Shown here: in pieces, positions 11,031 to 23,189 of the stretch
Numbering within the stretch: position 1 is the first letter of the stretch
Layout: the number at the start of each line of letters is the position of its first letter
Source of the DNA: Amphibalanus amphitrite
Lineage: Eukaryota > Arthropoda > Thecostraca > Balanomorpha > Balanidae
Reading direction: 5' to 3'
Assembly: GCF_019059575.1 (NCBI RefSeq)
Contig: NW_024881701.1
Span: 434,001-498,000 of the forward strand
DNA length: 64,000 nucleotides
The notes under the pieces: generated by a model
The model's database searches: none
What the model was told of the DNA's origin: nothing
The model's input: only the letters and a program-made list of their open reading frames with translations
Made by a program: the position numbers and the translations under genes

Positions 11031-12450
11031 CCAAGGGTGGTTTTACATTCAACATCGATTTATTCTAGTTTTGAGCATGAACAAATGAAATAATACATAA
11101 AATCGGAAAGAATGTTCAATTTTGATATTGTTCGATCATGATTTACAACCTATACAACTGATTTTATTCGAGAATTTGTGGTAAAACGTTGGCTGGTCAG
11201 GTGGGCCCGCCATTTGCTGAGCTTGGTGGTTTCGAAATTGAAAGAAACAGTATTGGCATTTGATAATACTTTTTTACTATTAATTTAAATTTTTAAGGAT
11301 AAAAATTTGATTTAATCAATAACAAACTCCTACAACCAAAGATATATTATTTTCGAAATGGCGTGGTCGGTCAAAAAATTATCTTCGCAAATACTTTACA
11401 GAGTTACGCTAGTCTTGCCCTGTGCAACTTTATTGCCAATTTATATATAAATAATAAAACATATAAAGATACGTGGCCTAGTTTCTTTTTTTGGACTGAG
11501 AAGGCCAGCTGAAAATAGTGGTTAAAATACCTTAGTGTTGTGGCGGCAAACCGGTTTTACCTAGTTCTCTATATACCGTGGGGGTCAAGGTCACCCGCGC
11601 TGGGCGGCGGCTTTACGGTGCCCGTAATTCCACAACAGACAACTCCTTACAATTCTCCATCTATGCCTGAGCAATGCCTGAGGACTCCCATGCCGTCCTC
11701 TGGGGTTTTTTATGCGGCTTTGATCTGAGGGCGACCACGCTGGCCTATGCCTTACCATACCTAATGGTGGTTTATAGTATGAATATTAAATATACCTACC
11801 CTCAGTGAAGAAGTGCGCCGATCTGGGAAGGCTCGGGACTGGCAGCCACCACAATAAATGGCGAGGGAGATATCACTACGGTGGACATCCGGAAACGGCC
11901 ACGGCCTTTGCATTTTGCGTACTCCAGTACTAACAAAACAGCGATTAGCAAATAGAGCGAAGCCAGTAATTGGCTATAATCTCGGTCGGGGTTATAGCCA
12001 AATTTGAGTTACTGATGTGTGTGTTATTCGTCATCCATGGTTATGTCTTAGTGGTAAGTGAGAGGCCTCTATGGGTATGCATAAGCCAAGCCGCGTAAAA
12101 TTGCATATCAATAACGAAAGTTGCATGCTGGCATTTGATAGACCAGCTGTGGCCAGTGAAACAAAGTCCCAAGTAGACCCTGCGTTGGTCGGCCTCCGGT
12201 TGTCTCTTGTCGCTTACGTGATCCAGATGCGGAAAAACTTGTCTCGGGTAGTCTCGGCCTTCACACAAAATACCCTGGTCTCGGCCGTCTCAGCCACTCC
12301 AACGCTACCGTACTCGGCCGGAAACATTACGGTAACGGATCCCTTACGGTGAAGGCAAAATAATAGATTGTTTGCGTTCGAGATAGCATTTAGCCATTTA
12401 CATTCCTCCCTCAGCTTGTGTTTCTAACACATTACTAGGGAGTTATACCC
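11031..12450. other. Intergenic stretch, no gene recognised
   Basis: Short frames only. A small hairpin sits near 11970-12003 (TTGGCTATAA facing TTATAGCCAA). Toward the right end this becomes the likely 3' side of the cuticle gene, with an AATAAA on the minus strand at 12453-12458. Confidence 0.35.
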
Positions 12451-12792
12451 ATTTTATTACGATAAAATATAGTATGTTCACTATCTCGTATCTGAAAATC
12501 AGCATATGAAACGGAAAATACAGGTGAAAACTGAAAGGCGACAAATAAGTAGTCTAAATTGCAATTTATAATTGCAGATATGGACAACTTTTCGTTATGA
12601 ACACATCACTTTAAAACACATTTGGTTGATGATGCGAGTGATCTCGAGTTTCCTTAGAGATCCTTCTGACAGAGGAGAGACCAGCACATGCCATGTTTGC
12701 GCGGCGCCCGCTGGGGGCGACGCCGCTCGAGCGGCCGGCCAGCTTCCCCGCGGGACCAGGCCGGTCGCTCGGTGCCCCGCTCGACAGGACGT

Positions 12793-13365
12793 CTACAGGT
12801 GGTAGCCGGCGTAGCCGAGGCCGCTGTAGGTGATGGGCGCCGCGGCGCTGTAGGCGATCGGCGCGGGACCCTCCACACTGACGGAGCGGACGATCGGCGC
12901 GCCCTGCGAGTAGCTAACACCCACCGCCCGGCGCACGTTGGACACCACCGGGTTGATGGCGGCGTACGCATGCGCCTCGTCCGAGCGGTAGGCGAAGTTG
13001 CCGCCGAACCGGTGGCTCTGGATGGTGGCAGAGTCGTGGCTGGGGGCGCGCAGCAGCGTGCTGGCGGAGGCCGCGGCCAGGCAGGCGAAAAACACAACCT
13101 GCCGGCATAGAGAGAACACGGTCAAAGGGCGAGCCATGTGCGAACATCAACAACGGTGGACCGTAAGTTTCGGAAACGTACGAAAGGTGATGACAAATCA
13201 TTTCACTTTGGGCACTTGACGAGACACAGAAGCTTTGGCGATCGTAAAATTGACGTGTATTTGGTGTTACTTGTGACTTATGTCACTGTCATGTCGACAG
13301 TCGCGGCGTATGTCTCGGAAGGAGACGTCTGATTTTGTTTCACCAATTTTACTCACCATCTTCAT
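12793..13365 (-). CDS. Secreted cuticle protein, two coding exons
   Basis: Predicted exons are 13357-13365 (codons M-K-M) and 12793-13098, giving a 104-residue protein. The tiny first exon ends at a GTGAGT donor. The second starts after CCGGCAG, preceded by a pyrimidine-rich tract, in the right phase. The protein opens MKMVVFFACLAAASA, a signal peptide with probable cleavage after ASA. A conserved-looking block follows (SHDSATIQSHRFGGNFAY, then EAHAYAAINP), then a tail rich in Ala, Tyr, Pro and Ser ending TYSGLGYAGYHL. This is the style of arthropod low-complexity cuticle proteins, which are exported by the epidermis. A one-exon alternative starting at the ATG at 13135-13137 puts 12 extra residues before VVFFACL and spoils the signal peptide. 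A three-codon first exon is usual for this gene class. I cannot name the subfamily. Confidence 0.8.
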
Positions 13366-13440
13366 ATTGCTGGCTTGGAGGGTTGTCGGAGCGTCGACAG
13401 ACAGAAGAGAAGTGAATGTCGGCTGGCCTCGTCTTACCTG

Positions 13441-13447
13441 TTTTATA
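13441..13447 (-). promoter_or_regulatory. TATA box of the cuticle gene
   Basis: Read on the minus strand this is TATAAAA, 76 bases before the M-K-M start codon. It would place transcription start near 13411 and give a leader of roughly 45 nt, typical for cuticle genes. Confidence 0.65.
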
Positions 13448-13449
13448 CC

Positions 13450-16300
13450 TCTCCATACCCGTCCACATCAACACGCCCAGCATCCAAACAGACGCGTGCC
13501 CTTCTTGACCGCAGACTCTCCACCTCACCACCATCAAACCACCATTACCACGCCCTGCGCCACGTGCATGAAGGGTTCGTGTCCCGCTGGGGCGTGGCCG
13601 CTGCGGCTGCGGCCAGGGCCATCGACTCGCGGCTGACACCAGGATGTGATGAGTGTGATGCCGGTGGTCAGTCGCAGCCGGTCTGCGCGTGGACCCGCCC
13701 CCTTCTCACGCAGGCCGGACCCGCCCCGTTAGGCACTGGTTCTACTCGAATGCAGAGCCACATCAGACCTCAGCACGAATTGAAGAACAGCATCCTTCGA
13801 ATGGCTCATCCTGATAAAAAGGCTTCAACTTTATTTGGGATGTTCATGGTAGTCAGGAACTAATGAAATGCTGAATGCAATCTTATTCGAACAGAACCAT
13901 AAAACGAACTAATAAATTGAAACGAAACGACATCTTGAAACCCCACCAGCCCATCTCGACCGAAACGAACGCTTAAAACCTTTGCCAGCGGCTACCGGAG
14001 CCTAGATACGATCATCAAAATCAAACCTGAAGAGAACGATTCAATTTTTTGTATCACAAACAAGACTAGTTCTGAGTAGTGTCAACCCAAAGTTGACGAG
14101 CCACCCATATAGGCATACATTATCTGATACGTTCCTGTGCTGTTGTCTGTTGACTGCTTAGCGGCACAGTGCGTGGTGATAAGTCACATTCTGAGTGTCA
14201 CAGGCACACGGAATGTGCCTACGATGGGCCCGTCACCATGCCTGATAACGAGGCCCGCATAGGACTTACCGACTCTCCAAGTGTTTCCCAACTCGACTCC
14301 GTAGCCCTTAGACGTCTCGGCTGATGATAACGCGCCTATCGTACGTTGTGAACGAAAAATATGTCGTGGAATATACAGGGTACTATCCAACTACATAGAC
14401 GTCGCCGCGTTACACATTGCGCCTTACTCCATCATTCACCCGAATTTAGACAACACTTTATAACAAAACCCTCCTCAGCTTTTGGTACCATTGTGGACCT
14501 AAGCCAAAGGCTTCGTCAGATATCGGCCACAGAACTGTCAGCCAGTGCCGGGTGCGAATGAGGCCGTAGCAGGAACGCGCTGGGTGCCAGTTTTTCTCGC
14601 CACGCGCCGCGCGAGGTCGGCCGGTGTCCGTTGGCTCGTCAACTGCAGGGCGGAGCTCGCGCGATCGTACCGTTCACCGTTCCCGCTCGGTGCTCGAAAC
14701 GAGATTAGTTTGTGACGGCTGTCGCTGGGCGGCTATCAGTTGTTATCTTAGTGACCCAGTCATCGAAGAATAGGAGCAGTCGGGATGGAGGTGACGCCCT
14801 GTTGAGCTGATATTGTCAGACAAAACATCTTTCTAATGGCTTATAATCATACCAGAAATAAAACAATATGATTATTTGAGTCATCGAATGGATCTATTGA
14901 TGGAAAAACACATTTTCCGTCCTCACACACAGTCATGGCACCGCACGGCGTCCCGGTGCGGCGCATTATCGAGATCGGAGGGCGCGTCCCTTTGGCAGTG
15001 GGCAGCTGTCTCACCCTGGGTGGCGCACCTCTCACACACGCCTGAGATCCTTCACCGGCCGGCCGGTGTCCCGAAACTGACCCCGCGCCACCCGCCACGC
15101 TACAGACACGTGCCCTAGTCGTACAGCGTGGTCACGGGATCACACAGACAGCACACTGCACAGATATACACACACTGAGGTACGCGCACAACCTACACAG
15201 ACGCAGCGAGTGAAATATGTAAAACTCGACTCACGTCCGACACGCCGGGCCGTTTGTTCACCTGCATTGTAATTCGTTCAAAAAGTTACCAAGCTGGCCA
15301 CTATGACTGGAGTTGAACAAGATTCCTACATGCTTCAAAAAGCTGTTTTTCCTGGCACCACCGACCGCAGGAACTCGCGTTCTGCTGCTGCTCTGTACCG
15401 ATACTGGAAGGTCTAAGGAGTCGATCTCACGCTCACGCAAACACAGTCGTCCACGCTAATTCATGCTCACTTTCTGACGTACTAAACCATCAGCTCCTCA
15501 GACATGCCGTAATGGACACCTCGCAGCTCCATAAGCAAGCCTATCAAAGGCTCAACCACACTACACTCTCGCAAAGTCACAGACTTCTCCTTCAGGACCA
15601 GCTCAGGCAGACGTCTCACTCTTGCCCATCTACTCCCTGCAAGATCATCCTCAAAACACCTTCCTTTGGCTCTGCCACCGGGACCCTCAGCGAACAAATG
15701 AACGAAATACGACGAATGGTAAAATGGAGAAAACGAGCGGGCGGAGCACATTTACTGAGTCAAAACCCACCCGTCCACATCAGTATGAATGATTGCACAA
15801 TGCACAGGCTATGAACATTGCCGGACGGGCAGTCGTCATAAACTCAGTCACCTGGACACATTCACCCCGGATCATACCGAACGCAATAGAGGTCCTCTCA
15901 GTCGCAGGGCGGCAGCGGAACACTGGACAGCAGAGTCATACGGCCAATAAACCGTTAAAGCGAGATATGAACGTTAAAACCCCTCCCATGCCACACTCAT
16001 ACGCGCGCACAATATGCACGGCCTGTGTCACCTACCGGAGCTGACAAGACTTGCCTGAATCTCGGATTCCGAGAGCAGCGCCGAGCGCGGGCCGCTGGCT
16101 GAAAGAGTCCACCGCACGAGCGTGCCGGACGCGGTCACCGTCCGCGACCGACCGGCAGTAAAGGGACCGGTCGGCGGAGCGCCGAGTCAGGCGGCTCGCT
16201 GCTGACGGTGTCCGGGGGCGCGCGCGGGGCATATCACAGAGGAGGGCCGGCGCCGGCGGCCGGCTGAGGTCCGCAGAGGGGTGGGGGAGGCGCGGCGCGG
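13450..16300. other. Intergenic stretch between the cuticle gene and Fsn, no gene recognised
   Basis: Overlapping frames of 60-170 residues on both strands have no recognisable family. GC-rich sequence at 14560-14790 could be a promoter or non-coding exon, but nothing confirms it. The right end is probably the 3' untranslated region of Fsn. Confidence 0.35.
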
Positions 16301-16306
16301 CCGGCC

Positions 16307-19300
16307 TCAGCCGTCCACCGGCGGGCCCAGGTACACCATGGACACCTCCGTGTTGCCGTACACGGCTGAGACGGACGGGTAGAGGCGCCGGTCCGGCAGA
16401 CCTGCCGACAAGGGGGGACGATACGGTCAGCCAACGACGAAAAGTAAAAGTGACCAAAGACGAAAAGGGTTTGGTTGAGAATAACGCACACAGACAACGA
16501 TACGAAAATGCTGAATGAAAGATGGGCAAAGAAGTGAAAGAAGACAACAAGCGACGTTAAAAACAGTGTGGCATAAGATAGCAATGCATAACTGCACGAT
16601 ACAACTAAAAGAAACGAAAACGAACGTCAATGGACATCACCGATAAATAACATTATCCCGCACCGTGTTTACAATTGCTTCACGTGCAAAGAAAATTATC
16701 AGATGTCGTTTAACTGATTTGTTAAATGTCTAGTGACGATTAACAAACTGTTAAACGTCTAGTAGACATTTCTGCCATTTTACCGTCTCGTTATTTTCAC
16801 TAGGGGAAGTTGGGGGAACGCCGAAGACTTTTTTTCTGACGCCCGTAGCACGCAAGGTAGACAACATACGCTATTCTTGTTGGCGTCATTCGAGAGGCCA
16901 GTCTTTTGCCTTTCAAACATACCAGGCGCATTTGATGAATTCGCATACCGTTAAGCGCACAAACTAAAAATATCAAAGAAGTGACTTTTTCGGCGTTGCC
17001 CCGGACTGCGGGGAAAGCCGAAAATGGGAGAAATGATCTACGGGGAATGCCGACATTGATGTTTTGCCATTTTATCTCAAACTTTATCCAGAATTCATCA
17101 AAGCTGACACACGTTTCAAGAGCTTGAGGACGCGGTGCACACTGGAAGTTATAATTGTGTGATATAATAAGAAAATGCCAGGTAAATCATTCCTTATAGG
17201 TAACAGGCCGTTGTGTCGGTTGAAAGTGTAATTTGTGTGACTAAAAATACGCGTTGCTATTCTACAGCAGTAAAGTCCACGTAGCGTGCTTTTAACACGT
17301 GCGTAATCGCACGTTTTCGGCATTACCCCAGCCAGCCATATTTTCATTTGCAGGCCCATAACTTTTCAACGTGCTGTATAAATTTCAAATAGGCAGCACA
17401 CTTATGCAGAGACATGCTAAAGATTACTTGACCGAATTGGCCAGACAAACGGTAGCATAATGAGTAAAAAATGCAGCTTCAAAGGCGCATGTAGTACAAG
17501 GGAAACGTACCTTGAAAACGCTCTTGGCGCCCTCACAGTCGAAGTATTCCGAATGACGACTCGTAACAAACATGCGATAATTGTAGTCACTTAAGCTTCA
17601 GAGCATCACTGACAGGTGGCATCCATGTTTTACGGTTTTCGAAATATCTCGAATTTCGGCTTTGCCCCAACTCCGGCATTGCCCCAACTTCCCCTAGTAT
17701 GCGCAGAGAAACGCAATGAAACATCATTTTCCTTTTCTTTTTAGTTCTATTTTGGACTTAATCTTCAATGTACCTGTCAATTTCAGGCCGATCACATTGT
17801 TTGGACCGTTTTTCAAAACTTCATCCGTCTCTGCTTCTCGTTGTCTCTAGCTCTGCTGAAATATGTCGTATTTTTATATAAAATGTATTTTTTACCTTTA
17901 AGCTCCCGAAAGATATCGGCGGTACGCGGTAAAATTATTAAACCGCTCGTAGGTAGAAAAATCTTTTAAACGTCGAGCCGACAGCCGAGACGTTTAAAAG
18001 ATTTTTCTACCTACTCGCGGTTTAATATACGAGTATAGTACAGAGTAGCCTAAACTCTTGGAGGAAACGACAAACGTCGAAGTAAACATATCGTTCTCAC
18101 CTCTAAACGCCACACCCAGGAACTCGTAGCTGCGTTCGAACGACAGCGTGTTATCATCGCAGTCTAGGATGACCCGGATCCTTTCCCCGACCTGAGGACA
18201 AGGTAAAGACGGCATGGGGTCACTTCACCGGTACCGATTTCACGGCCAAAGATAGATGGGGTGGTCATGGATCTCACGTCAGTGAGTCAGCGCAAGCGAT
18301 TTTTATTGAATCATTTCGTGAACGATTGACGAGTCTGGGACATTTTGAGCTAGTAACCTCGTTCATCGGAGATTCGACGTTAATGGAATACAAACACGCA
18401 TCGTTACCATTCCAAAGTCTATGATTCAACCACAGCATCTGAAACTAGCGAGCAGGAAACATTGCACTGGCATATAGGGATTGCAGCTCGTCGTGGCGTG
18501 GCAAATTTGTAAATGGGTTTCAAATGAATTCATAGAACACTCAAAGCACGACGATCGGTGACAGCCGTCGCGACAGACAGCGTTGGCAGTACCTAAATTT
18601 GGTCTTAAGATTATAAAGATACCATAATTCAACATTGTTGCATACATGGTAAATGGTGAAATGATTTCATCGACATAGATATCAGTCAATCTCAAATTAC
18701 TTGTCTTCACCTGCCACTAGGCTATCAACGTGTCCCGTTTTTTTGTTGTTTTTTTTTTACCATCTCACTCCAATGATTGTAATCTTGCAATGATTCACCA
18801 TGTTTCAGCCAAACTCCCCCGAGCTAGCCACTGTCCCCACCATCACCGACCTGGTACTTTGGCGCGTTGTTGAGCCGCGGGTAGGTGCCGAGGGCGTCTC
18901 CGTTGTGCAGCAGGTGATTGTCCACCAGGTTCCAGCCCCAGCTGTGGGCGTCTGAGCCCAGCAGCGGCAGGTAGCCGTGGCACTGCAGGCTCGCCTCGCT
19001 GGTGGCCACGCCGACCACGGCCACCGTGCCCAGCGGCCCCTCCCACACCACCTCCCAGGCGTGCCGGCCGTGGCAGAAGCCGCGCTTGCCCCGCGATGCG
19101 TCCGTGCTCTGCGCCACCGGGTTGCGGTGCAGCGTGAAGCCGTTCGGCTTGATGTAGATGTTGCGCGAGCTGTCGGCCGGGTTCCAGGCGTGGCAGAAGG
19201 CGCGCAGCTTGGCCTTGTAGGTGGGCACCGAGCAGAGCAGGTCGGAGCGGAGTGCCTCCTCTGCCAGCTGCCGCTCGCATGGCAGCCGCCACACCTCGTT

Positions 19301-19465
19301 GTTCTCGTCATTGAGGAAGTGGTACCAGAGCTTGCAGACGAGTGCACAGTTGCGCAGATCCTGCAGACTCAGATAGGAGAAGATCTGCTCGAGTGTCTGC
19401 TCTGGTAGCCGCAGCCAGAATGACTGGCCCTTTACAGGCTTTGATTTCTGAGTCCTGAGAGACAT
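16307..19465 (-). CDS. Fsn: F-box/SPRY domain protein FBXO45 / Fsn, three coding exons found
   Basis: Exons are 18851-19465, 18101-18191 and 16307-16401 (stop at 16307-16309). They join in phase to about 266 residues, against 255 in fly and 286 in human. The F-box (about residues 18-60, [19 protein letters not shown] then [15 protein letters not shown]) recruits the SKP1 or PHR-type (Highwire) ubiquitin ligase machinery. The SPRY domain follows ([39 protein letters not shown], then [20 protein letters not shown]) and binds substrates. The last exon gives [19 protein letters not shown] and the family ending. Fsn controls synapse growth. The start is uncertain: ATGs at 19463-19465 and 19475-19477 exist, but a TCTCTCAG just inside could be an acceptor, so a 5' exon may be missing. 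The exon 1 donor (CAG then GTCGGT) is weak but gives the conserved KYQVGER junction. Intron 2 holds a transposon and a hairpin. Confidence 0.92.
16803..17694. mobile_element. Non-autonomous element with inverted ends, TA-flanked, in Fsn intron 2
   Basis: The ends are GGGGAAGTTGGGG and its reverse complement, each next to a TA (16801-16802 and 17695-17696), possibly a TA target duplication. Just inside, and elsewhere in the element, GGGG-NAA-NGCCG-type phrases recur in both directions (for example near 16980, 17010, 17040, 17320, 17660 and 17680). No protein is encoded. Confidence 0.65.
17936..18028. repeat. Inverted repeat, ~42-bp arms, in Fsn intron 2
   Basis: The left arm contains AGGTAGAAAAATCTTTTAAA and the right arm its reverse complement, with a few mismatches and a loop of about 14 bases. 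The right arm lies some 75 bp from the exon 2 donor. Confidence 0.75.
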
Positions 19466-19469
19466 TAGG

Positions 19470-21660
19470 TGGCACATGAAGTGGCCACTGGAGAGCACTT
19501 ACACAATGCTCAGGCTTGCACAGCACAGGGTGCACTGCATGGCAGCTTTATGCTACTGCACTGGGGCAGTAAATAGAGCCAGCTGCTTTTATGTGTCTAA
19601 GAGTTGCTGTTCAAACAACTCAGGCTGCACTCCATCACAAACACTGGCAGTCTGCCAAATGCATGATGCCTCTGAAATAGAAATTCAAGAGACAAATTAG
19701 TACCTCGTTATCTCATATCTGATACAAAGCACATAAAAGTCATACACCATAGGCATCATTTCTCATAGGCAGGTTAGGACTAGGTAAGGAGTTAGGCCAA
19801 ATGTCCACCACTGACACCATGTATGGCATATTAATGCAACAAATAGCAAATCCCATTTCCCAAGGCTGGTCACAATGTTTTAACTAAGAATGCTGCTGTA
19901 TATGCCATTTAATCTTCCCATGCAGATAATATCTCACCACTGCACAGTGGCCCTTTTTCAGAATTAGCACGCATTAATTCCCACATTACCTGAAAGTGGT
20001 GCAAGACATCACCACGTGATCAAGGACGTATTCCCTGCCAATGCAAAGAGAAGAAAAGAAACGAACTGCCCAAGGAGATTCGGCCCAACAGCGACAGGCC
20101 GCTCGGCCCAAGATTTGGCGCACGTTCGCACGGCTCGCCCGCCGGCCCAGGCCGCTCCGAACGCAAGTGTGGCGAGCCCGCCAGCCGACCGCGCTGCACT
20201 GACCGCCAGGACGCCCCAGGGCGTCACGTAACCGCATCTACAGCTGTTGCCAGCCACCGTTAGTCGGCCCCGGCCGGGCAGCAACTAAGGTCGGCGCGAC
20301 GCGAACAATACAAACACATAGGCGCTTTTGACGTTAGATCTTAAGCCGACCACGGGACTTGTGCGGCTTGGACATCAAACGCGACAAGAAATCGGACAGT
20401 TTTTCTTGAGCACAGCGTTATGCCTACATGACATTTCAATAAGCACATCTTATGGCAAAAGTCAAGCCACATTTAGGCGCACACCAGGTGACACCAGCTT
20501 CGAGCCAGGTCAATGAGCTTAGTCGTATCGAACAGGAGCCACAGCCGCTCGCGGACTGAACTGGCTCACGTTATCCACCGTAGAAGCAAAATGGCGCAAA
20601 ATGGCGCGATGCCCTTTGGTGGACATGGTCAGAAAAGATCGGCGATTCGGACGATGTATAATACGACATGTCCCAGCGTGTGCTACTTAACATAAAGGTT
20701 CATATGTATGCCGCCATCTCCAGTTAATAATTGTCCTGTTATTGTGTCCACAATAGTCGGCAAAAGTGGTCTATTTAAGCTTATACAATGAAAATTGTGG
20801 TTTCTAGGGCTTCTACGTAAACTCAGCTTCACAGCCATGCCACTAATTTTTAATATTTTCTCACCGAAAGCCTTACAAATTGATGTTCATCTCGCCCTAC
20901 TTTTTAGGGTCCGCAGGTGGTGTCCGCGCGCCTCTCGACAAACTTCGATTTTGCGGTCAGTTTTACCAAAGGTAATTATTTTTTAGGAGGTAAAAATGGC
21001 ACCATCGGATAGTTTGGAATGTTTTGCACACGATTAGACTGCTTTTAACTCAAAAGAAGAGAAAAAAATATTTTGAATTAATGCGTGCTAATTCTGAAAA
21101 AGGGCCACTGTGCACTGGTGGGCTTCAAACCTGCTATCTCAAATCTCAATCTTGTCAGAGATCAACACACAGGTACCTATAATGTATGATCATTGCACTC
21201 CTGCAAATTGCTGTCATTGAATGAAAACACTGCAGCAGAAGTTGAAGTAGCTTTGTAGTTTGTGAAGTAACTAACTGGCACCCATTAGTCATCTCAAAGT
21301 TGAAGTCACGACCCGTCACAGTGGCTGTTAGGGGGAGGTGGCCCAAGAGCATGTATTTGGACTGGAGATTGCAACACAAATTATGGCACTTTTCAATGAT
21401 ATTATTTCTAATTCTTGTAGCTTTTAGAATGTAGGATCCCAATTGCTGAAGGTTCAGTAATATTTTTTTAAAATTTGTATCATTTAAATACTTTTCGTAA
21501 AGCGGTGACACTGTTGCTATTGCACAATATGCCCAGAGTACACCTCTCAGCTCTATTTACACGAAGTAGGTATGACGACCATGTACCGAATCTTGCCTAT
21601 GTGCATGCATGAACCCTAGGTAGGTACTACAAATAAGCATAAGCATGAAATAGGTAATAA
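19470..21660. other. Stretch upstream of Fsn, no second gene recognised
   Basis: GC-rich sequence at 20060-20300 and two AAATGGCGC motifs at about 20588-20605 (YY1-like, often near start sites) suggest a promoter that may serve Fsn. The 5' exon of Fsn may lie here but I cannot place it. Frames here give no known protein. Confidence 0.3.
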
Positions 21661-21661
21661 A

Positions 21662-21876
21662 ATGGTATTGGTAAAGCTGGCGTTACCATCAGTGGTAGGT
21701 AGGTTAGATTGTAGGTTGGTAGGTTGTGGGTTGGTAGATTGTAGGTTTGTAGGTTGGTTGGCTGTAGGTTAGTAGGTAAGGTTAGGTCAGGTTAGATTGT
21801 TTTTTACTCTAACTTCATCCACGCAGTCACATATACTGGTTAGCGGCAATGGTGATGCAAGCTTTACAGATACCAT
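21662..21876. mobile_element. Short non-autonomous element with ~28-bp inverted ends and GTAGGTTG core
   Basis: The left end reads ATGGTATTGGTAAAGCTGG. The right end is the inverse of ATGGTATCTGTAAAGCTTG; about 23 of 29 positions agree. The core is GTAGGTTGGTAGGTTG-like sequence and a short GGTTAGGTCAGG tract. It resembles the elements at 9237-9500 and 37567-37796. Confidence 0.6.
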
Positions 21877-22333
21877 AAAAATGACAGATGGAACTCTGGG
21901 TCTCTGAACTCTTTGACATAAAAAAAACATAAAATTGTGAGCAGAAATGAAAATAAATGGCAATAAGCAGCTCCATCCAATGCAATTATAAAGATGAAAA
22001 CTAAAATACGACCAATTACGTGGCATGGCATAAGTAAGGACAATTCATTAGGCAACAATCTTCATGCCTTTCAAAATTTCACTGAATATTATCCAAGTGT
22101 GAAACCACAATTACAGATGGATGTAAATGTACGGGAAATGAGAAACAAATCGGGGTATAATCCATAACACTTAAAGGAAATAGTTCACTTTCACGAAATT
22201 ATTTTTTTTGCAATGGATTTGTGATTTTTTATGTTCAAAATGATCAGCAAAGAAAATAAAACCTTTTTACAACAAAATATTATTTTCTATATTTTTGATA
22301 TAGGAAGAACTTTTCAGTTTCTGTAAGGCACAC
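21877..22333. other. AT-rich stretch, no gene seen
   Basis: Low-complexity T and A runs and no recognisable coding sequence. Confidence 0.4.
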
Positions 22334-22536
22334 GCGATCCAGTATGAAAAGAGCATGGGTCCCGAAAATTCTTCAGAAACTAGAGAAATTATCGCGGCCA
22401 CCGGCATTTGGGCGATCTGCTCGTGCTTTTGTTACTGGAGCGCCTCACTGGAGCGAATTTCTCTAGAGTTCTCGTAGATAATTTCTCTAGTTTCTGAAGA
22501 ATTTTCGGGACACATGCTCGTTTCATACTGGATGCG
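22334..22536. mobile_element. Hairpin-forming element, ~60-bp inverted arms
   Basis: The left arm (22334-22393) and right arm (22477-22536) are nearly exact inverted copies around an 83-bp loop. CCCGAAAATTCTTCAGAAAC is matched by its reverse complement on the right. Such fold-back units are usual for MITE-class DNA. A second small hairpin (20-bp arms around GTGAGTGAGAGATAA) lies at about 22740-22780. Confidence 0.65.
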
Positions 22537-22540
22537 AATA

Positions 22541-23047
22541 TATGCAAGGCACACATCCTCAACGCAAGACACATTTTTCGGGACGAGAAATAGAATATCT
22601 TTGCCTAAGGTGATCGTTGGGCTGTAAAAGCTCCTGATTTATGCTCGTCTCAGCCCAAGCTACGGAACTGCTATTCCAGTTCAAAACCCATGTTAAAATG
22701 TGAACTATTTCCTATGAATTGTGTTGTGAGATAAGTCATTGTGAGTGAGAGATAAGTCATTATCTCTCACTCACAATGGCTCTCCAATAGGCATTCAGCT
22801 TTCTGACGGCTTCACCTTTGCTAGCAGTAATTGTTGTGAACGAACAAATACATCGTAAGCAATGGGTCTAAAAGCATGGGTTAAAAAAGACCATGTTTTA
22901 AAAAATGCTCGCAGGTACGAATTGCTAGTCAATCCCTCGGCACAGACAACAAAATACTAAATTGTTTGTCGTGCTTAAAAACTATAAAACGACTTTGTAT
23001 ATCCCTCAGTTTTCCTTTTCTGAAGTAAATGAGTTATTGCATTCATG
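22541..23047. other. Spacer between hairpin and foldback element
   Basis: Apart from the small hairpin near 22740-22780 I see no gene or repeat. Confidence 0.35.
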
Positions 23048-23056
23048 ATTGTTCAT
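23048..23056. repeat. Target site duplication, left copy
   Basis: ATTGTTCAT, exactly repeated at 27830-27838, on the outer edges of the foldback element. Confidence 0.85.
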
Positions 23057-23189
23057 ATGTGCATGAAGTTGGCATCGGATTCGGATTCGTATTCAGCGTC
23101 GAGTACCGAATCACTTGAAAACGTCATATCTGGTCAATTCGGGGACGGGGAGCACGAATATGACATTAATTTTGCCCTAGCAGGTATCC

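Noticed and set aside
16032-16584. Minus-strand frames of 172 and 116 residues
   Set aside because: Out-of-frame shadows of Fsn exon 3; the correct frame gives [14 protein letters not shown] and the family ending.
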